Source of the DNA: Cinnamomum chago
Taxonomy: Eukaryota; Streptophyta; Magnoliopsida; Laurales; Lauraceae
Assembly: GCA_038049695.1 (NCBI GenBank)
Contig: CP142455.1
Span: 65,544,501 to 65,608,500, forward strand
Reading direction: 5' to 3'
DNA: 64,000 nt
Positions 34,568 through 47,600 of this stretch are shown here, in pieces. The translations under genes were made by a program, and so were the position numbers. The stretch's first letter is position 1. Every line of letters starts with the position of its first letter. Under the pieces are notes generated by a model. It searched no databases, was not told the origin of the DNA, and worked only from the letters and a program-made list of their open reading frames with translations.

Positions 34568-36935
34568 TGTTATACCCCAACCCGAGTTAATTAAGATTAA
34601 CTCTAATTAATCGAGATTAATGAATATTAAGCATGATTAGTTGATTTAATAGTGATTAATGATTGTAGTGGATCAAATTAGTCTTGAATGAATGAATTAA
34701 GCATAATGAATAAATTTGGAAGAGATTAACTTCATGGAGTTGATGTTTAGACCCAAATTATTGGAATTAAGGACTTTTCCATAAATACGAGTTTATGTGT
34801 ATTTCGTCAAATATGATGAAATTTGATACCATCGTGTGTATCTCAATGAGTACAATGATTTTCATAATACACACATTTTCGTTTGACTTACAATGAGTCA
34901 AGTGGGTCTTGGTTTGACTCAAAGAGAGAATATGTAGAAGACATGGGGTTTAAATGCAATGATGCCTTCTATAAAGTTCTATATGAACTCAGAACCCATC
35001 TTCAGTCGGTGGATCATTCTGCAGTAGTTTAGGTTCTTCCTCATAGCTTTCTTCTTCATCGGATATTCTACATAGGAACGTCACAAGTGAGATTGAAATA
35101 AAGAAAGAGCAATTTCTATAACTTTTCCATCATCTTCTTCAAGTTCTTTGGAGATTGAGTTATAGGGAAAGGCTGTGAAGTCTCTTGTTGAGCTACAAGT
35201 AAGTACTTGTAGTGGTTTTGGTTTCACTAGAGTTATTTAGCTTCTTTTTCATTCCAAATACCTTGTTCGATTCGTTTTGGAATTTTTACATGGTGTTAGG
35301 GTTTCAATTGGGTGGTTTATACCAATTAGAGCTTGGAACAAAGGGGTTTTGTGTTAGATTCATTTCTAAGGCAAGTATAAATAGATATTCTTGTTTGTTT
35401 GTTATTTGATATGGTTTTTATAGAGTTTTGTTGTAGTTTTGATTTTATTATATTCTTAGGGTTTGATTGATGGTATGGCTTGATTAGTTGGATTAGTGTT
35501 TGGAGAAGGTATAGATGAATGAGAAGGAGACAGGAGGTCCCAATTTTGTGCAGGTATTGAATGAAATGGAGAAATGGAGATCGGTTACAGGATTCTGCAA
35601 CTGGTTCGTTGCAGGTCCGATCGATCGGACTGTTACTTAACTGTGAAAATTAGTTTTCTTTTGAGTTCAATTTTGGTTTTCGGATCATAAATGGTCTATG
35701 AAAATTAGTTTAACGACTAATTCTCGTACGATTAGTGAATAAGTGAATAAGGAATCTATTAATATTCCATAAAATATTATCTTTGGATTTTGATCCAAAG
35801 AAAAGTGTACCAACAGGTTAACCAAGGTAATAATTATAACTCAATGGTACGATTAGCTTCCAAAAACTAATTGATGATAATATGTTGATAATTTGTACGG
35901 AGTTATTATAAATGCAGAATGTCTTTCTGAATTTGAAAGACAAAGCCTATTGATCATCTCAAGACTCATCTCAAGGCTAATAGTGTTGTTTTACCACCAT
36001 GGATGTTGATTAAAGAATTTTAATGTACAAAATTCACATAAACTGTGATGTCATCAAAAGTAACATGTACATTAAATAACTGATGATTACATCTTAATGG
36101 TTGGTAGTAGATAATGGAACATTGATTTGTGTCCAAGTTGAATTGTAAATCGAAACTAATTGAATCCGTTAATTGTAATGGAACGGAATTGTTATATTGT
36201 TATTGTTGAGTCTGGCACTACATGGTGATTTCTATAAGCTCGTTTGAGCTGATTCTGCTGCAGCAGATGATTTGGGGGTCTTCCGGAGCTCCATGGTGAT
36301 ATCAGTTGTCTCTGGCCCAGACTCTGATAAGTCCCACAATATAAATGAATTCTTCCTGTTTAGGAAGAGGAAATCCTATCCTTTGAGGGAGATGGAAATG
36401 AAATTGAATTGAATTGAAATGTGCTATTGTAGTTGCCAAATAAAAAGACTCTTATTAATTATGAGTTGAAATTGGAATTAAACCAGTCTAACAATAAGTT
36501 AGATGAACAATGTATCATTAACATGTTTATTCATGTAATTGTTTATACATTACTGAATTGTGAAATTCATAGTGTTATTGATGACATTACAGGCACAGCT
36601 GCCCATGCTGGTCCTTCCGAGACCACAGCGCCACTAGAGACGTCCGGTACGGTTCCTCCAGGAGGACTAGTAGAATGGAAATGAGAGAGAACAATGAGAA
36701 TGAAACTTTTATACTTTTAATCATTGCCTTGTAATTAAATAGGCGAGTGATGAGTTTGTATATAGTGTAAATCAATTGTGGTTTTATACAAACAATGTAT
36801 ATTTGTGAATATTTCCGCATAATGTATATTGATATCCCTTGTGAATTTTAATGCGTTGAGATTCACGGGAGTAAGTATGCGACGCGACTCGGGATTATCT
36901 CGGATTAGTCCTAATCTCGGGCTCGGGTCGTGTCA
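34568..36935 (+). mobile_element. 2.4-kb solo LTR, gypsy-like
   Basis: It starts TGTTATACCCCAACCCGAG and ends CTCGGGCTCGGGTCGTGTCA, with the TG...CA ends of an LTR and partly inverse termini. It is flanked by a perfect 5-bp target duplication, TGATT (34563-34567 and 36936-36940). No primer site, polypurine tract or polyprotein lies beside it, so it is a solo LTR. Length and composition fit Ty3/gypsy elements with long LTRs, but the lineage cannot be assigned without the internal region. Confidence 0.85.
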
Positions 36936-36940
36936 TGATT

Positions 36941-39900
36941 CATTTGTTTCTTTATTCCTTCTCTTGTGTTTGTCACGTGTTTCTACATGAATGCCATTAC
37001 AAAGTGCTAAAAGGTGAGGTACTACTCCAGTTTCTTATATGGGCAGTCCATCTTTGGATGATTCAGAACATTTATATGATGACCTTATTATTGGTGGAAG
37101 ATAAGCCTATTGTGCCCTCTTTAACCATGGAACATTGGCTGTTATCATCCATTTGCCTAATTTGGAAATTATCAGGGCATGGCCCCTCAGTTGTGGGGGA
37201 AATCAGATGATTCTGAGATTATACATACGGTCCTCACCACTGCCATTGTTGATAGCCTTCAAAAGATAAAATAAAATAACAATGAACAAGAGAAAAAAAA
37301 GAGGAAAATATGTGTTTTACTTGGTTTTGATAGGATACAAATGCAACTACAACTAAAGTTTTAATTTCAAACACCTAGCTCGATTCCAAATCCACTTATG
37401 TGTATGTTGGAAGACTTGGATAAGGAATTAACTCGGTCTGTACTAAGTATTGGTTGACCTTTAAGACAATTGTTTTTTAGGCATACTTTTCATATGATAA
37501 AGATGCTTTACTTTGTTTGAGGTTAATATCTTACCATCTTAATTCTACCAACAGCATTCATAGAGCACAATCATTTCCGTGCTCTTCCCTTCTTTTGAAT
37601 TGTGACTTCTTGGGCTTTTCTACAAGTTGGTGGGTACACTTGGCATAAGCTAAAGACATAGTTTAATGGAAACATTCAGCATCCAGGACCTTATGGATAT
37701 ATTCAAGTCTATATTTTCTTTGTTTTCCGAATATCCTAAGGGGAAAACTTCCAGTAAAAGAAACAATTCAAAAAAAAAAAGAAAAAGAAAAAGAAGACGG
37801 CAATATCTCTTGTAGTAAAGGCAGAGAGGAAATACCATTCTCACTAATACAATGCATGTTACACAATCTGGACCTTTCAATATGTGGTTCATCTAAATAC
37901 ACCTTTAAAACACATTGGATATGCGACACTCAAGTTGTGTAACCTTCCACTTCTTCTGTTTTGATAAACTCAATTACACCTAACTCTAAAGTCCTTTCAT
38001 TCTTTGCAATTGCCAATTGCATATAATAAGTATCCAAACGGGGACTTAAATTGTTCATTGGCTTTGTATGTGTTTCTGATTTATTCTCCATGCCCTTCTT
38101 CATTCGTTGGTGATAGGCTAAGAGAAAGAGATTTGGCTCGTGATGATATTCATATTCATTATCTGTGTCATTTTTTTCAAATCAGACTAAAAAGGAATTA
38201 ACTCAAGTCAGACAAACTTGATGCTGACATCCTTTTTTTCCTCTGAGACCAATTCAGATTCCAACATGGTTCAGCCCATCCAAATATTATCCAAATGCAA
38301 AACCTCAAGTACCTACACGGAATGTTGAAGCACCTGAAGATGCTAGCTTGGATTGACAGGTACATTGGCATTGTGGAGTTCCCAGGAATAGTTGTTTGGC
38401 TTATGCATCAGGTTTGCAATATCAACCTTTAGATTGACTGACACGGGTTATTCATTGCTTATGCTTTATATAGCTAACAAAAGAACATGGTTTTTATATT
38501 AGTAATATCATTTATGTAGTTATCTTTATCCTTTTGAAAAATTTGCATCAAACTGCACAAATCAAATGAATTTAAATGGAAATATAGCAAGATGATATTA
38601 AATAGTTCATCTTCAGGGAATATGAAGTTGGTCAACACCGTTCTTCTTTTGTTAGAATTCATCCAATTAGTTAATTAGAATTGTTTCACTTCTGTGTCTT
38701 TTAGGTCCAAAGACTTGCCAAACGAGCACCTGGAATGTTTTACATGTGTGCCATGTGTGCAGGAACAAGTCTTTATTATATCTTTTTAATTTTTTTAAAC
38801 TGACAGTAAAATTTATGAAGGCTGTAATGTTTTGAGGGGGTCACAGCTAATTTGAGTACTTTGTTGGACAGAATCAAGCTTTTCAAGCATTACTTTGTTG
38901 ATCAAACTACGAGGAATTGGAGGGAAGTGGCTAGTATTTACTAACGACCTTTTTTGTTTGTTTTTTTGTCTCTCTCTGTTTTTGTTGTTGCCTTGGTTTT
39001 GGCTAGTTTCTATTTTTTTTATTTTCTTGAAAGCTTGTCAGTATGCTTCTCTTATACTACTTGCTTTAATGAAAGTTACCATTAAAAGAAAATGTCAAGG
39101 CAGTAGAGAAAGAGAAAGACAGGGGAGCCTTTACTGCCGGAACAATATATATTTTGTTAGAAGAAAAAACAAAAACACACTTTTAGAAAGAAAACATGCT
39201 AAGGCATTAAATGACGGACATTGGAATGTAAGGCCTATAAACTCCCTCTTTAGCCAAGGAACCGGTAATTCTGTTGGCCTTGTTTATTGTATACTGGAAA
39301 ACCACTTCAAAGTGCCTTGCTAAGATGTGTATTTGTTCACTAGATGCTTTACTTGGGTTCTAAAAACACAAGTGGCCTTAAGTGTGGAACCGCCGAGATT
39401 ATAGCCACGAAGGAACTCCCATTACCTAAATTGCTCTGATATCACTTATAAAAATTTCAGATGCCACCCAAAAACCTTACAAATTATGTTAACTTGCACT
39501 AATACCAACATATGTAAAGCTTAAGTGTCTTAACAAGATTGTAATTGCTAAGAATAATTGCTAAGAATAGTTTGGGATAGTTTTTCACATAGATAGTAAA
39601 ATATAGAAGAAAAGGAGCTTTGAACTCTTGTCAGTCGAAGGCTTCTATGTGTTTGATTAAATCATGAGGATGAAATTGGAAGTCCTCTTTAAACCTCCAT
39701 GGGATGGGATTTACTGTTTTGCACGGCTTCATATCCAAATTCCAGTAATGAAGAACATGGTATGCTCTTTAACTCTGTGCGGCGATGATGTAGGTCTACT
39801 TGAAATTCCAAGGGCCTGTAAATACCATCTTACGTGGGAATGCAGAGAACTCATATGCATTTTTTCGCATATCAATAGCCCCCTCAACAAAGATGCTTTC

Positions 39901-40757
39901 CTAAAAAAATGCCTTCCCATGGATCCTTTGACAAATGATCTCTTTAATATTGAAAAGAATAGAGCTTTTTTGTGGTAATTTTCTACTAAACTTTCTCTGG
40001 AACATTGATTGTAGAGCATGCCCTTTTTGAATCTTCTAAGATAATTGATCAAATGATTGTTCTTTCTTGCAACAAGTTTATCAATGCGGCATTTCCAAGG
40101 AGGATTGATAAATAGGTTTTGAATACCAAGTGAGTATTTATTCCATGGAAAAGGAATGAAACCCATACTCTCTACATCAATTCTGCAAAGATTCTTAGAT
40201 GTATTATTATCAACGATTCAAGAGAGGGTAAGTCAATGCATTGTTTTCATATTGATTTCTTGATATTAGTCTTGACGTTTCTGTATAACATGTGCAAAGT
40301 GTGCTACTTTAGTCTTTTTTGGCCTATAAAATTAACTAGATAACAGTCCTCCTGTGATTTTAGGAACTTTTTGTTGCCATCTTATTCCTTGTAAGTTTTT
40401 ATTAGGTTTTCACATTCTTTAGAGTTTTGATGTTAAATGTCTTTAGAAGATTATATTGAAGCATATATTAGCATCTTACAATGTGTTATCGTAGTTGAAA
40501 TACGTTATTTGATCAGAATGAAAGTTTTCTTTTATGTATTAATGAACTCGAACATTCATAATAAGAACTAGACACTTGTATGTTTAACCTTTTTTATGGC
40601 AGTAAACATGTCACTAGACACTGAGGCTTTCACTAACAACTACGTACAACGCACGTACCTATCACTAGTCTACAAAAATCTAAATGTTTGGTTCGATATC
40701 GTACGAATGTCATTTTAGTGACACGTAAGTTACGTGTCTTTTTTATTTCCTAATAAA
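36941..40757. other. Region with weak coding-like segments, unidentified
   Basis: Several short stretches read like degraded exons on the plus strand, in different frames. They include DDSEHLYDDLIIGG (about 37056-37098), SDDSEIIHTVLTTAIVDSLQ (about 37204-37263), LAWIDRYIGIVEFPGIVVWL (about 38345-38404, before a GT donor) and VQRLAKRAPGMFYMCAMC (about 38705-38758, after an AG acceptor). No family was recognised and no continuous gene model could be built. It may be a decayed host gene, interrupted upstream by the solo LTR. The other open frames here look random. Confidence 0.3.
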
Positions 40758-40814
40758 CTTGCATTGTTATTAAAGAAGGAATTCAACAGGATAAGTGAGA
40801 TGAAATTCACTAAG

Positions 40815-40846
<32 letters not shown>

Positions 40847-41035
40847 TAGCGTTGCACTCATAAATAGGCCTCTTATTTTCTATTTGAACACACATATAAT
40901 GAGATAACAAAAAAGCTCCCTCTCCTCCCTCTAATCCTCTTTCTCTTAGTCTCTCTTTTCTAACACGTTATCAGCATGAAGCTCTAAGAGAAGGAATAAA
41001 ACCTAGTCTTCTTACCCAAGGAGAAGAGAAATCCT

Positions 41036-41225
41036 TCCCTGCACAGATTTTCATGGCGAAATCCTTCCCTGCGCGGATTTCCATCGCAAAATCCTTCCCA
41101 TCGCAGATTTCCATCGCGGATTTCTTGCGCAGTTTCCTTTTCAGCACGGATTTCCATTGCAGATTCCTTCCCAGCGCAGATTTTCATCTCGGGTTCTCTG
41201 CACGGATTCCTTCCCAGCACGGATT
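41036..41225. repeat. Short tandem repeats near 5' LTR
   Basis: Imperfect copies of a unit around GCGGATTTCCATCGCAAA then TCCTTCCC recur about seven times in the 5' leader of the deleted copia element. The repeats are not in an obvious reading frame. Confidence 0.75.
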
Positions 41226-41535
41226 TCAGAAAAGGGCAATATTTTTCTTCAAATATAGTAAGTAGTATCTGAACCATTCTCCAAAATCAATTTATTAGAA
41301 TGCATGCAACTATTTTATAATGCTTGTTTGCAGTAATTATAGTGTTTGGTTACTGTTCATCTTCTTGCATTATTTTTCTTTTAATTTAAATTTATCAATA
41401 CTATGAATGAATCACAAAATAGAGCTAGAAGTTCTAACTTTGAACCTGAAGTTCATCGATCTATGGACCAACAATCCTAAAAGTTGGAATACTGATATAA
41501 ACTTGTAGATTCATATCCATAAATCAAAACCTGAA

Positions 41536-41715
41536 GAGGTTCCTCCCGAAGAGGTACGCAACGCTCTTGAAAAGGTTTCTCCCAAAGAGGCAATTAACGC
41601 TCTTGATGAGGTTCATCCCGAGGAGGCACGTAACACTTCTGAAGAGGTTTCTCCCGAAGAAGCACGTAACGCTCTTGAAGAGGTTCTTCCTGAAGGGGCA
41701 CATAACGCTCCTGAA
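41536..41715 (+). repeat. Five 36-bp repeats coding a 12-residue acidic unit
   Basis: Five exact-length 36-bp copies keep one frame and encode variants of EVPPEEVRNALE. All differences are substitutions, so the frame was probably selected while the polyprotein was active. They lie inside the deleted copia element; the polyprotein region they belonged to is not clear. Confidence 0.88.
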
Positions 41716-41960
41716 GAGGTTATGGTAAAATCCGTTCTCTCTAGAATAATGAAAGTCCTTGGTGAGATCTTGAAAGCCTCTGAAGAGGCACCGGTACCGG
41801 CTAATGAAGAAATCTCTATACTTTATAATGATTCAAGAGAGAGATGGAATAGAAATGGTGATTATGATTAGGACATAGAACCACGTTCTATAAATCCCGG
41901 AAGGATTTCGTTTGCTTGAAGCAAAGCCAAGTAATATGTACTCAAGCCAATTAAGGCACT

Positions 41961-42480
41961 GGATTGGTATTAAACACATCCTACGATATTTGCGTGAAAC
42001 AACTGATTTATGAATATTTTATCATAAAGATTCCGATTTTGTAGGATATGCAGATTCAGGTTGTCTCTCTGATCCTCATAAAGGACGATCACAAATAAGT
42101 TATGTGTTTCTCAATGGTTAGGCAGTCATTTTTCGGCATTTTACTAAACAGACTTTGGTAGCTACTTCCTCAAACTATGCTGAGATTTTGGCTCTTTATG
42201 AAGCCAGTCGGGAATGTGTATGGCTAAGATATTTGATTCAGCATGTTCGTAGTTCTTGTCAATTACCTTCTATTTGCAGGTATCCCAAATATTATCTATG
42301 AAGATAATGAAGCATGCATAAAACAGATTTGAGAATGTTTCATTAAAGGAGAAAAGACTAAACATATAGCACCGAAGTTCTTCTTCACTCATGAACTTCA
42401 GAAGAACAATGAAATTGAAGTCAAACAAGTTTGTTCGAGTAACGACTTGGCTGGCCTGTTTTCCAAATCTTTGTAAAAAT
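41961..42480 (+). pseudogene. Copia RNase H remnant
   Basis: Degraded but recognisable copia RNase H sequence: HILRYLRETTD, then DFVGYADSGCLSDPHKGRSQ, then TSSNYAEILALYEASRECVW and a C-terminal SSNDLAGLFSKSL. It is interrupted by several stops (for example after TTDL and VFLNG). It is the only polyprotein domain left in this element. Confidence 0.8.
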
Positions 42481-42999
42481 CAGTATTCCAAAAGTTTGTA
42501 TATAAGATTGGCATGTGTAGAGTTCATCATCAAACTATGTAAATGGTTGTTATCATTAGGGGGGTGGTTTATCAGGGAGGATCCTGAAGTATGCTACCCT
42601 GGACATTTGTGCGCTGTACTCTTTTTCCTTTTCTAAGTTAAAGGTTTTAACGAGACATCATTATGTACGTCCAACTTCAGTTCAATAATGTTGAAGAATG
42701 TTGTACTCTTTTTCCCTTCACTTTGGTTTTTTCCCACTGGGTTTTCCTTAGCAAGGTTTTTAATGAGGCAACTGTCTTTGAATGGTGGTCATCCAAGGGG
42801 GAGTGTTATAAGATATGGATCTTGGGTGGATGCCCACTTAAGATGAGTTAGGATTAAAATTAGGGTTCCTCTCTTATGAGGTTATTTTGTCTATAAATAG
42901 GCCTCTCATTTTCTATTTGTACACACATATAATGAGATAACAGAAAGTTCCCTCTTCTCCCTCTAATCCTCTTTCTCTTAGTCTCTCTCTTTTCTAACA

Positions 43000-43546
43000 G
43001 TATCCTCACCCACTATTTATCACTACTTATTTTTATCTCATGAAACTCACCCATTACTTATCACTACCCATTTTTATCTCGTGGAACCATTCACTTCCAC
43101 TCTCCTCTTTCCAAAGTTTTACCCTTTTTAAAAAAAACTCAATTTATATCCCACCTCTTTTATATCTTACTACCCCAATTCTTTTATTACCATTTTATAC
43201 CACTTAGCTCTTTTAACCTTAGAAATAAGATTAGCAGGTGATTATTATTTGAAACTTTTTGTTAGACAGTAACGAATTTATGAGTTAATTATTTTTTATT
43301 TTTCTAGTGTTTTTATGTTAAATTCATTTTTTTACAATTATTTAATCTTTATATATATAAATATAAATATATATTCTTATTCCTTAAAGCTGAAGGTTGG
43401 TTGCAATGTCTTTTGGGAGAAAAGGCTCTAATCTCATATTTCCTTGAGCCACATCAACAATCATAACCATATCAGCATTGGATCCTCTCACTAACACCTC
43501 TTCATACCTTTGACTGAGACACCTCTACCGAACTACCTCTTCAAAA
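43000..43546. other. AT-rich spacer, nothing recognised
   Basis: Contains two near-copies of a TTATCACTAC...TTTTTATCTC phrase (43018-43080) and AT-rich sequence leading into the LINE. No coding sequence was identified. Confidence 0.45.
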
Positions 43547-44680
43547 ATGCCTCTTAATGTTTCACGTCACTTTAAGGCCTCACTAACACTTACCTTCCTA
43601 AGAAACGCCTCCTACATGTTTCACATATACATAAGACCTAGGGATGTAACTCGAGAGAACACAATGTATAGTGAGGCGATTGCAAATTTAAAGCCTCCTA
43701 CACGTCATTCTTATGATGTGGGCCAAAGTATTCTTGATGAAGGCCCTTGGTTTGTCCATGGTCGTCCCTTGATTTTGAGAAGATGGTTGAAAGAGATCAC
43801 AATGTATAATGAGAATCTAGAAACCATTCCAGTATGGGTTTGTCTCCCTAATTTGAACTTCTGCTTTAGGACAAATTATGCCTTAAGTAAAATTGCGTAT
43901 GTTATTGGAAATCCAATCTGTATGGACCATGCTACTGCGGCTGGTACTCATTATGCTTTTGCTCGAATCTATGTTGAAGTGGATGTTGATGCTGAGTTCC
44001 CATCTGAATTGCGCATGAAATATAAAAATAAAACTATCACTCAAAGAATTGAGTATGCTTGGAAACCAAACCCTCGTAAATCATGCAGAATCTTTAATCA
44101 TGGAGATAAATTATTCCCTCTAAAGGCTGATAAAAATGGCCCAAAGAAAGTTTGGGTACCAAAGAAGAATCAAACTGCAGTGCCGCAATCTGAATTGCCC
44201 ACCAATGAGCAGCCTGTAACAAATGCAAACAACAAGCAGCACGCCCTTCATGTGGATGACCAGCAGCATAGTGTTCTCGTGGAGGAATGGAATGTCGTCA
44301 AAGGGAAGAAGGGTGCAGATCGATCCTCATCTCCTCCACAAAAATCAGTGAGTAGCCCTACACATAAGACGACCTTAGGTATTTCTTTAAATAAGGAACC
44401 CAATAGATTCCTTAGTCTTTCAAACCTTGATGGTGAATCTAATGTTTCGGCAGAAGAAATTGCTACCACTACAGCTCTAGTTTACAACAGTACTACAGCA
44501 GGATTAAAACAAACTAGTTTAGGTGACCAGCAAAAGCCATTTTCATCCATTCACCAACTAGATAAAAGTTTCCTTGCAAGATTGCCAAGCACAAGTGCCA
44601 AACAAAAGCCAGGTTCTACTGGGCCCATTATAAAGAAAAGGCCAATCCTAAAATCGTTCCCCATGACAGTCATAGTATAG
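43547..44680 (+). pseudogene. LINE ORF1 protein (DUF4283) with degenerate zinc knuckle
   Basis: A 377-codon open frame. The DUF4283 part is at residues about 50-165 (PWFVHGRPLILRRWLKE, ETIPVWVCLPNLN, ALSKIAYVIGNP). The following zinc-knuckle position reads KSCRIFNHGDKL, which lacks the last ligands. The C-terminal half is low-complexity, as in other plant LINE ORF1 proteins, which bind the element RNA. The listed start may not be the original one. It ends at a TAG that falls within the endonuclease start (see ORF2), so ORF1 and ORF2 share one frame here. Confidence 0.8.
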
Positions 44681-47600
44681 AATGTGAGAGGTCTTAACAG
44701 ACCCTCAATGCAATTAGAAATCATGAATAAAATTCAAAAATTGAAGCTTGCGTTAGTTGTTTTGTTAGAGACAAAGGTAAAACAGTCCTCTTATACTTAC
44801 ATTGCTAATTCAATCCTTCCACATGGATGGAGAGAAACTTCCAATATTGAGGACGGGTCAACTGCTAGAATTTGGATGATGTGGGACACAAGGGTGATTC
44901 ATGTTTCATGCTCATCTAGGGCTGCTCAATGTATTCATTGTGATGTTCAATTCAGGAATATGGATTTCTTATAATCCGTCTGCTACGGATTTAATAATTA
45001 CATGCAAAGACGAGAACTATGGAATTCTATTGGTGAGAAATAGAAAAGTAGCGTGTTACCATGGATTGTTGTAGGTGACTTCAATACGATCCAATGGAAT
45101 CATGAAAAATCAGGGGGTGCAATCCCAAGGGCTGCTGGACTCATTGAGTTTAATGACTATATTCAAGAAGCAGGTCCGATGGAACTCAGTTTAACAGGGC
45201 CGTCATTCACATGGTCAAATTCTAGCATTGGTGATTCACGAATTGAATGTAAACTAGATAGAGTTCTAGTTAATGCAGTATTCTTTCAAACTAGCCCATT
45301 TACAGGAGAAGTTCCACTGCCAGGTATCTCTGATCACTCTCCGCTTTTACTATCCTTAAATCATAATTTTCACTTCAAAGCTCCATTCATATATTATAAT
45401 TATTGAGCCAAAATCCCGGGTTTTTTCCAAATAGTGGAAGACTCTTGGGATGCTAATATCTATAGCACTCCACTTTATATGGTGGTTCGTAAGCTCTCAA
45501 TTGTGAAGAAGAACCTTATTGAATGGAAAGAATTACATTCATCTCTTCCAACAAAGTTATCAGAGGCAGCTCTAAAGTTAGAAAATTTGCAGCGGTATTT
45601 GGTGGATGTCCAGGAAATATGGATATCCAAAAACAAGAGCGGACAGCAAGCTTTGAACTTGATCACCTATTAAAGGCCGAGGAAACTATGTACAAGCAGC
45701 GTTCTAGGGACCTGGCTGTAAACTTGGGGGATAGTAACATCAAGTATTTTTATCGTCTTATGAGGAAAAGGCAAACTCAATCTTATATATCTCAAATTGC
45801 AGATGCGGAAAGAAACATTTATACTGAGCCTTCAGGTATTGCTGCTACCTTTGTGTCTCACTTCCAAAGGATCCTGGCCCCTAAGGTTGATAACCAATGT
45901 CCTGATCTATCTCATGTTGCCCCTCATGGCTATGTCACTGAAGAGGATGCCTTAAACCTTATGAAACCAATTTCAAATTCTGAAATTGAAGAGGTCATTA
46001 AGGCTGCAAATCCTAATAAAGCCCCTGGGCCTGATGGATTCAATGCACACTTCTTTAAGGTGTGCTGGCCTATTATGGGAAATGATATTTGTACGAGTAT
46101 CAAAGATTTCTTCAAGCATGGATCCATGTTAAAACAACTTAAAAACACTTCTATTGTGTTGGTATCAAAGAGTGAAAATGCAAAAACACTAGATAAATTT
46201 CGGCCTATTGCTTTGACAAATGAATTATACAAAATTATTAGTCGAATTCTGGTGAACAGACTCAAACTCACAATGGCAACAATTGTGGGCCAATGTAATC
46301 AGCTTTTGTTCCTGGTAGAAATATCACAGATAACTTCCTCCTTGCTCAAGATCTTATTCATAATTTTCATCGGCATCAAGGGATTCCTTAAACGTGCATC
46401 AAGATTGACCTTGCTAAAGCTTATGATAGTGTCAGTTGGGATTTCTTGAAGGCTGCTCTGAAGTGTTTAAAGTTCCCGGACCATATTAGCAAGTAAATCA
46501 TGGAATGTGTATCAGGTGCGAAATTCTAGTCTTGGTTGACGGGAATCCAGAGGGTTTCTTTCAAGGAGCGCGAATCTGAGACAGGGTTGCACGTTGTCAT
46601 CATTCCTTTTTGCCCTAGTTATGGAATTTTTCTCTTTAATGATGAATCAATATGCTTCGTCCAATTTGATTCCTTCACCATTTGTGAAAAGGGGAGTCAA
46701 CATTTCTCATTTAATGTTTGCTGATGACTTGATTGTATTTAGCAAGGCTTCTCCATTTGCAGCAGCAAACCTCAGAAACTCTCTTCATCATTTTAAAGAT
46801 TTCACTGGGCTTGGGGTTAACTGGTTAAAGAGTGCTATTCTTTTTGCAAATTGTAAAGAGGAAGATCAAGCTGTTATATCTTCAATTCTAAATATTCAAT
46901 AGGCAAAGTTTCCTATCAGGTACTTGGGAGTTCCTTTATCCTCAAAAAAGATAAACTTCAATGACTGTCAAGCTCTTTTGGCCAAAGTCTAACAACGTCT
47001 ATCTAGGTGGAAAGCCAAGGTATTATCCTATGTAGGTAGACTGGAGCTAATTAAATCTACTATAGTTTCGTTTCATCTCTTTTGGGCGACTGTCTTCAAG
47101 CTACATTGCATGCTCTAGATTGCCAGGTTAGAGATTTCTTTTGGAATTGCCGGTCTTCTCATTATATTCATCCTATAGCTTGAGATTCCATATGCCAGCC
47201 CATTACTTTGGGAGGACTGGGTATTCGATCCATTTATGGAGTTGCCAAAGTTGCATTATTAAGGCAATTGCGGAATGTTGTCACTAATAAAAAAAACTTG
47301 CTGAAATATTTGGGTTAATGCAAGATGTCTGCATGGGTGTTCCCTTTGGGATGCTCCTCTCATGGACTCTGCCTCGTGGGGATGGAAAGGCATCTTAGCA
47401 CTTCGCCACATTGCCTTACCTCATATTAAATTCCTAATTGGGAATGGTCACCTAACACATTTTTGGACTGATCCTTGGCTCAATGGTGGTCGATTAAAAG
47501 ACCATTATGATGCTCGACCAATTTATGCTATGAGACTTGGTAATGACATTAAGGTTAGTTACTTTATTCAAAATGAAGGTTGGGATTTTCCTACCCCAAT

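Larger units (their letters stand above)
40858..42999 (+). mobile_element. Internally deleted Ty1/copia element
   Basis: The 3' LTR is 42804-42999 (TGTTATAAGATATGG to CTTTTCTAACA), preceded by the polypurine tract CCAAGGGGGAG. The matching 3' part of the 5' LTR lies at about 40858-40965, followed by CGTTATCAGCATGAAG, a primer-site-like sequence. The start of the 5' LTR is lost beside a TA microsatellite (40815-40843). Only 2.1 kb remains. Inside are two tandem-repeat tracts and a degraded RNase H region; gag, protease, integrase and most of reverse transcriptase are absent. Confidence 0.8.

Noticed and set aside
39664-40166. Overlapping plus and minus frames of 104 and 145 codons
   Set aside because: No domain, no splice support, opposing frames cover the same bases.
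40763-40810. Stretch sharing ATTGTTATTAAAGAAGGAAT with 63523-63560
   Set aside because: Only about 45 bases of similarity; too short to define an element without a genome search.
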